Positions 60,191 to 64,000 of a stretch of 64,000 nucleotides of DNA are shown one piece after another. The stretch comes from Ovoidimarina sediminis (GTDB lineage: Bacteria > Pseudomonadota > Alphaproteobacteria > Rhodobacterales > Rhodobacteraceae): assembly GCF_032586175.1 (NCBI RefSeq), contig NZ_JAWHTE010000002.1, positions 124,001-188,000 of the forward strand. Reading direction: 5' to 3'. Both the position numbers and the translations under genes were made by a program. Under the pieces are notes generated by a model. The model had not been told where the DNA came from, made no database searches, and saw only the letters and a list, made by a program, of their open reading frames with translations. The number at the start of each line of letters is the position of its first letter. Within the stretch, counting starts at the first letter, position 1.

Positions 60191-60225
60191 ACGGGCCGCG
60201 CGCTTGAGGCAAGCACGCGGCCCGT
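60191..60225. terminator. strong hairpin downstream of ahcY
   Basis: ACGGGCCGCG pairs with CGCGGCCCGT, and the inner GCTTG/CAAGC extends the stem around a 3-base tip. On the minus strand it lies 22 bases after the ahcY stop and is followed by TTCCGTTT. It can fold on both strands. Confidence 0.8.
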
Positions 60226-60246
60226 CTTTCGTGACCGGACGTGCGA

Positions 60247-61635
60247 TCAGTAGCGGTAGTGTTCGGGCTTGAACGGCCCCTCGGGTGTCACGCCGATGTA
60301 CTTGGCCTGATCCCCGGACAGTTTCGTCAGCTTGGCGCCGATCCGGCTCAGGTGCAGCGCCGCGACCTTTTCGTCGAGGTGCTTGGGCAGGATGTAGACC
60401 TTGTTTTCGTATTCGTCGCCCTTCGTCCAGAGCTCGATCTGGGCGAGCACCTGGTTGGTGAAGGAGGCCGACATCACGAAGGACGGGTGGCCGGTGGCGT
60501 TGCCGAGGTTCAAAAGGCGGCCTTCGGAGAGGAGGATGATGCGGTTGCCCGAGGGCATTTCGATCATATCCACCTGTTCCTTGATGTTCGTCCACTTGTG
60601 GTTCTTCAGGTTCGCGACCTGAATTTCGTTGTCGAAGTGGCCGATGTTGCCGACGATGGCCATATCCTTCATCTCGCGCATATGCTCGATGCGGATGACG
60701 TCCTTGTTGCCGGTGGTGGTGATGAAGATGTCGGCAGTGGCGACCTCATCCTCGAGCAGCGTGACTTCGTAGCCGTCCATGGCGGCTTGGAGGGCGCAAA
60801 TCGGGTCTACTTCAGTGACTTTCACGCGCGCGCCGGCGCCGCGAAGCGAGGCGGCGGAGCCTTTGCCCACGTCGCCATAGCCGCAGACGACGGCGACCTT
60901 GCCGGCCATCATCGTATCGGTGGCGCGGCGGATGCCGTCAACGAGCGATTCCTTGCAGCCGTACTTATTGTCGAATTTCGACTTTGTGACGCTGTCGTTC
61001 ACGTTGATCGCGGGGAAGGGCAGCTGGCCGTCGCGGACAAGCTGGTAGAGCCGGTTGACGCCGGTCGTCGTTTCCTCGCTGACGCCGCGGATCTGGTCGC
61101 GGATCTTTGTGAACCAGCCCGGGCTTTCCTTCATCCGCTTCTGGATCTGGGCCTTGATGACCGCTTCCTCTTCCGAGCCGGGCACGGGGATGATGTCTTC
61201 CCCCGCCTCGGCGCGGGCGCCGAGAAGCACGTAAAGCGTCGCGTCCCCGCCATCGTCGAGGATCATGTTGGGGCCGTCTTCGAACAGGAACGACTTGTCG
61301 AGGTAATCCCAGTGCTCTTCCAGGGTCTGGCCCTTGATCGCGAAGACCGGCGTGCCGCCTTCGGCGATCGCCGCCGCCGCGTGATCCTGCGTCGAGAAGA
61401 TGTTGCACGATGCCCAGCGCACGTCGGCGCCCAGGGCAACGAGGGTTTCGATCAAGACGGCCGTCTGGATCGTCATGTGAAGCGAGCCGACGATGCGCGC
61501 GCCCTTCAGCGGCTGCGCCTTCCCGTATTCCTCGCGAAGGGCCATAAGGCCCGGCATTTCCGTTTCGGCGATATCAAGCTCTTTACGGCCGAACGCGGCC
61601 AGCGAGATATCCTTAACGATATAGTCCTTCGGCAT
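60247..61635 (-). CDS. ahcY: adenosylhomocysteinase
   Basis: AhcY hydrolyses S-adenosylhomocysteine to adenosine and homocysteine, clearing the by-product of methyl transfer. The 462-residue protein has GSLHMTIQTAVLIETLVALG, ASCNIFSTQDHAAAAIAEGG, the NAD-binding VVCGYGDVGKGSAASLRGAG, ITTTGNKDVIRIEHM, VGNIGHFDNEIQVANL, and the C-terminal KPEHYRY, all diagnostic. Start chosen at MPKDYIVKD. Its place near regA/senC repeats the arrangement known from Rhodobacter capsulatus (reg locus with ahcY). Confidence 0.98.
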   Translation of the reverse strand: MPKDYIVKDISLAAFGRKELDIAETEMPGLMALREEYGKAQPLKGARIVGSLHMTIQTAVLIETLVALGADVRWASCNIFSTQDHAAAAIAEGGTPVFAIKGQTLEEHWDYLDKSFLFEDGPNMILDDGGDATLYVLLGARAEAGEDIIPVPGSEEEAVIKAQIQKRMKESPGWFTKIRDQIRGVSEETTTGVNRLYQLVRDGQLPFPAINVNDSVTKSKFDNKYGCKESLVDGIRRATDTMMAGKVAVVCGYGDVGKGSAASLRGAGARVKVTEVDPICALQAAMDGYEVTLLEDEVATADIFITTTGNKDVIRIEHMREMKDMAIVGNIGHFDNEIQVANLKNHKWTNIKEQVDMIEMPSGNRIILLSEGRLLNLGNATGHPSFVMSASFTNQVLAQIELWTKGDEYENKVYILPKHLDEKVAALHLSRIGAKLTKLSGDQAKYIGVTPEGPFKPEHYRY

Positions 61636-61708
61636 TGTGACGCCCTGTTCCACGGATATGAGTCAATCCGGGCGGACTTAGCACCCCGAAGGTGAAGGGA
61701 CAACAAAA

Positions 61709-62008
61709 CTAACCGGGAATTCCTGCCGGTGTTTCCGGAAGCGCCGTGCGCCAGTCGGTGCCCGCCGCCATCACGCAGGCCATGCCGTTCGGCATGGTCA
61801 TCAGGATGGTCCAGGTGCCGCTTTCGTCGGATTTCCAGACTTCGAAGATGCTTTCGGAATTGCGAAGGCCGCCGCCGGCGAAGGTTTCGCCGTAATTCTT
61901 TGTCAGGCGGTCCGTCACGATGGCACGTTCAGCGCAATTGTTCTGAGCGTGGGAACTGACAGGAGTCATCATGGCTGCTGCCGAAAGTACTGCCGATAGT
62001 GCGCGCAT
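61709..62008 (-). CDS. hypothetical secreted protein
   Basis: The 99-residue protein has a signal peptide ending near SSHAQ and a small mature part: NCAERAIVTDRLTKNYGETF, then GGLRNSESIFEVWKSDESGT and a closing MPNGMACVMAAGTDWR. Two cysteines may form a disulfide. Short proteins of this type are widespread in Rhodobacterales, to my knowledge, without known role. AAGGAG precedes the ATG. It is the gene directly upstream of ahcY, 73 bp away. Confidence 0.82.
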   Translation of the reverse strand: MRALSAVLSAAAMMTPVSSHAQNNCAERAIVTDRLTKNYGETFAGGGLRNSESIFEVWKSDESGTWTILMTMPNGMACVMAAGTDWRTALPETPAGIPG

Positions 62009-62160
62009 AGGGATCTCCTTTCCGCGGCCCGACCGTCAGGCCGCCTTAGCGCCTTGAGCTCTCCCTGATCTGCGTGTTTCTTGTGGTCGTACTTCTGAGA
62101 TACGTGCGAACCGGCAATTTTCCATTAATGCGCGCTGGCACGTGATCACTCGTGAAGGAT

Positions 62161-62178
62161 CGTAGCACGATTGCTACG
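62161..62178. promoter_or_regulatory. 7-bp inverted repeat in the leader of the HD hydrolase gene
   Basis: CGTAGCA pairs with TGCTACG across CGAT. It ends about 46 bases before the GTG of the HD gene and lies next to a low-GC stretch. It may be an operator or a leader hairpin. Confidence 0.4.
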
Positions 62179-62224
62179 TTACGCAGGAAAACGCTCATAT
62201 TTTGGGCAAGATGTGGAGGATACC

Positions 62225-62821
62225 GTGTCCAGAAAGCCTCGGGCCTGGCAGCGCATGCTTTCGGGGCGGCGGCTGGATCTTCTGGATCCGACGCCGGTGG
62301 ATGTCGAGATCGAGGATATCGCCCACGGCCTTGCTTTCGTGGCCCGCTGGAACGGTCAGACGCGGGGCGATTTTCCGTATTCGGTGGCCGAGCATTCGCT
62401 TCTGGTGGAGGATCTTTTCGGCCGGCAGAACCGCAATATGCCGACAAAGTGGCGGCTGGCGGCGCTTTTGCACGATGCCCCGGAATACGTGATCGGGGAT
62501 ATGATCAGCCCCGTGAAGGCGGCGGTGGGGCCGGGATATGCCGAGCTGGACGCCCGGCTTTCAGGGGCCATTCACCTGCGTTTCGGGCTTCCCGCCGCGC
62601 TGCCCCAGCAGGTGAAGCGGGCGATCAAGCGGGCGGATCGCGTGTCGGCCTGGCTGGAGGCGGTGCAGATCGCGGGGTTTTCGGAAGCGGAGGCGGACCG
62701 GTTCTTCGGCAAGCTCGACCGGGCGCTGGTGACGGGGATCAGGATCGCGCCGCGCCCGCCGGTGGAGGTGCGCGCCTCGTACATGGAGCGGCACGCGGCG
62801 CTGATGCGCGAGATCGGCTAG
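62225..62821 (+). CDS. HD domain hydrolase (YfbR-like)
   Basis: The 198-residue protein has the HD phosphohydrolase ligands: VAEHSLLVEDLF (His), LAALLHDAPEYVIGDMI (His-Asp) and IKRADRVSAWLEAVQI (Asp). It resembles YfbR-type 5'-nucleotidases and other small HD enzymes; the exact substrate is open. GGAGGA stands 5 bases before the GTG, a near-ideal SD, so I prefer this to the upstream TTG. Confidence 0.88.
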   Translation: MSRKPRAWQRMLSGRRLDLLDPTPVDVEIEDIAHGLAFVARWNGQTRGDFPYSVAEHSLLVEDLFGRQNRNMPTKWRLAALLHDAPEYVIGDMISPVKAAVGPGYAELDARLSGAIHLRFGLPAALPQQVKRAIKRADRVSAWLEAVQIAGFSEAEADRFFGKLDRALVTGIRIAPRPPVEVRASYMERHAALMREIG

Positions 62822-63210
62822 CTTGTGGCGCAGCGCTGGCCCGCGGCGGCGACGGGCGGAGGGGTGGCCCAGAGGCGGGCGTCGGGCGGGGCCTCGTAGC
62901 CCGCGAAGGCGCCGCCCCGGAAGTGAAGCGTCAGGCCATCGGCCCAGCGCACCGTCTGCCAGCCCGGGGCGCAGCCGGGGCTGGCGGATGCGGGCGCTGT
63001 GCCGGAAAGGCGCGTGACGGCGGCGACGGCCCCGTCGATATGGCGGCCGAAGCCGATTTCGAGGCCGGTGCCGTGGACGGCGAGCCCGGTGGAGGAGGGG
63101 GCCGCCCAGCCCGCGCGGGCCGGCGGCGTCGCCGGAACAGTCGCGCAGGCGGACAGAAGCCCGGCAACTGCGAGAAGCGAGGCGGGGCAAAGCGAGGCGG
63201 CGCGGATCAC
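62818..63210 (-). CDS. putative lipoprotein
   Basis: The 130-residue protein has a signal sequence with a lipobox (AGLLSACATVPATPP), so the cysteine near residue 22 would be lipidated. The mature part contains TGLEIGFGRHIDGAVAAVTR and a late GWQTVRWADGLTLHFRGGAF. I do not recognise the domain. It starts with GTG and overlaps the regA stop by 4 bp, so it is likely co-translated with regA. Confidence 0.75.
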   Translation of the reverse strand: MIRAASLCPASLLAVAGLLSACATVPATPPARAGWAAPSSTGLAVHGTGLEIGFGRHIDGAVAAVTRLSGTAPASASPGCAPGWQTVRWADGLTLHFRGGAFAGYEAPPDARLWATPPPVAAAGQRCATS

Positions 63211-63761
63211 CGGGGGCTGCGTTTCGCGAGGATGCGCTGAAGCGTGCGGCGGTGCATGTTGAGCCGCCGCGCGGTTTCCGAGACGTTCCGGTCGCAGAGT
63301 TCGTAGACCCGCTGGATGTGTTCCCAGCGCACGCGGTCGGCGGACATCGGATTTTCCGGCGGTGGCGGAAGCTCATCCGAGCGGGCCAGGAGCGCGTCGG
63401 TCACGTCATTGGCGTCGGCGGGTTTCGAGAGGTAATCGGTGGCCCCGATCTTCACCGCCGCCACGGCGGTGGCGATGGCGCCGTAGCCCGTGAGGACGAC
63501 AACGCGGCTGTCGGGGCGTTTTTCGCGGATCACCTCGACCACGTCGAGCCCGTTGCCATCCTCGAGCCTGAGATCGATCACCGCGTAGGCCGGGGGCCGC
63601 GACAGGGCGATGGCCCGCCCGGCGGCGACGCTTTCGGCGGTTTCCACCTCGAAGCCGCGCTTTTCCATGGCGCGTGCCAGGCGTTTCAGAAACGGTTCGT
63701 CATCATCCACGATCAGAAGCGACGGGTCGCTTCCGATATCACGGTCTGGGCCGTCCGACAT
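63207..63761 (-). CDS. regA: global redox response regulator RegA/PrrA/ActR
   Basis: RegA, with its kinase RegB, controls photosynthesis, respiration, carbon and nitrogen fixation according to redox state. The 184-residue protein has a receiver (SLLIVDDDEPFLKRLARAME, acceptor in YAVIDLRLEDGNGL, VLTGYGAIATAVAAVKIGA, lysine in YLSKPADAND), a proline linker (ELPPPPENP), and the Fis-type helix-turn-helix SADRVRWEHIQRVYELCDRN and VSETARRLNMHRRTLQRILA that is nearly invariant in this family. SenC follows upstream on the same strand. Confidence 0.97.
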   Translation of the reverse strand: MSDGPDRDIGSDPSLLIVDDDEPFLKRLARAMEKRGFEVETAESVAAGRAIALSRPPAYAVIDLRLEDGNGLDVVEVIREKRPDSRVVVLTGYGAIATAVAAVKIGATDYLSKPADANDVTDALLARSDELPPPPENPMSADRVRWEHIQRVYELCDRNVSETARRLNMHRRTLQRILAKRSPR

Positions 63762-63827
63762 TCAGGTATCCTTTTCCCTCGTTCCACCGGGACGATAGGG
63801 CGGCACCGGGGGGCGGTCAAACACCCA

Positions 63828-64000
63828 TCACGCGGCGTCGAGGAAGCAGGCCGTGCGCGTCGCGATATCCTCTGCCGTGGCGTCGCGGCGGAAGAACTCC
63901 ACGAACCCGTGTTCGGGCAGCATGAGGTAGGTGAAGGTGGAGTGATCGACGAGGTAATAGTCGGGATCGCCCTCGTTGATGCGGGCATAGGCCTTGTAGG
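63828..64000 (-). CDS. senC: SCO/SenC family copper chaperone, C-terminal end only
   Basis: The minus strand encodes YKAYARINEGDPDYYLVDHS, then STFTYLMLPEHGFVEFFRRD, and stops at TGA. This is the C-terminal part of SCO1/SenC/PrrC, a copper-binding thioredoxin-fold protein for cytochrome oxidase assembly; the VDHSTFTYLM histidine is one of the copper ligands. The rest lies beyond the window. The neighbour regA matches the Rhodobacter senC-regA locus. Confidence 0.9.
   Translation of the reverse strand, partial: YKAYARINEGDPDYYLVDHSTFTYLMLPEHGFVEFFRRDATAEDIATRTACFLDAA

Noticed and set aside
61636..61708. SAH or SAM/SAH riboswitch before ahcY
   Set aside because: The 73-bp gap shows no recognisable core of either riboswitch; a structure-based search would decide.

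Overview
The window reads as chromosomal DNA of a high-GC alphaproteobacterium, most likely Rhodobacterales (Rhodobacter/Paracoccus/roseobacter type). The evidence is gene content and order: a RegA response regulator beside SenC/SCO and near AhcY; the alphaproteobacterial Mic60-HemY-HemD block; a dnaN-recF-gyrB replication cluster; abundant TRAP and polyamine-type ABC transporters; and SD-led genes with many GTG starts. No phage, integrase or intact transposase was seen. Genes overlap tightly, often by 4 bp, in operon-like strings.

Layout. 1-10.5 kb: end of a thiolase, a hybrid histidine kinase, YaaA, RecQ, YggT, an MFS permease, the MepA endopeptidase, a phytase-like esterase and a queuosine-precursor transporter. 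10.5-13.7 kb: a compact transcription unit with a near-perfect extended Shine-Dalgarno and a 17-codon ORF, then ArfB behind an 11-bp tandem repeat, a 700-bp gene-free stretch with three regularly spaced dyads, an ammonium transporter and a 58-aa ORF. 13.7-24.8 kb: a rhodanese, a cupin, NAD salvage genes (pncB, pncA), hypothetical genes, an AI-2E family permease, TrhO and a GGDEF-EAL protein. 24.9-28.9 kb is the accessory patch: wreckage of a copper P-type ATPase and a CueR-like regulator, then duplicated Trp/Arg-rich micro-ORFs flanking a membrane protein and a TetR regulator. 28.9-36.2 kb: a methyltransferase, gyrB, a secreted protein, a LysE exporter, recF and dnaN, with no dnaA beside dnaN. 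36.3-43.0 kb: a six-gene operon with a polyamine-type ABC importer, a DUF1330 protein and an M24 hydrolase. 43.1-52.7 kb: a catabolic region with a BASS-like permease, a TRAP transporter, a D-amino-acid-dehydrogenase-like oxidase, an enolase-superfamily enzyme, a ThDP enzyme, a GntR regulator and an Asp/Glu-racemase-like enzyme. 52.7-64 kb: a flavodoxin-like protein, tRNA-Thr(CGU), HemY, Mic60, HemD, then divergent TsaD, GpsA and EVE protein; DUF2853, AhcY, an HD hydrolase, a lipoprotein, RegA and the end of SenC.

How genes work together. PncA and PncB are consecutive steps of nicotinamide salvage. HemD, Mic60 and HemY form a tetrapyrrole/inner-membrane block. dnaN, recF and gyrB are replication and repair genes. 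The TRAP importer, oxidase, enolase-fold enzyme, ThDP enzyme and racemase plausibly take up and break down an amino-acid-like substrate under the GntR regulator; the substrate cannot be read from sequence.

The most noteworthy unexplained features are the 10.56-10.76 kb small transcription unit, the Trp/Arg-rich micro-ORF repeats, the decayed copA-cueR locus, the dyad array upstream of amt, and a hypothetical gene whose coding signal continues in another frame.
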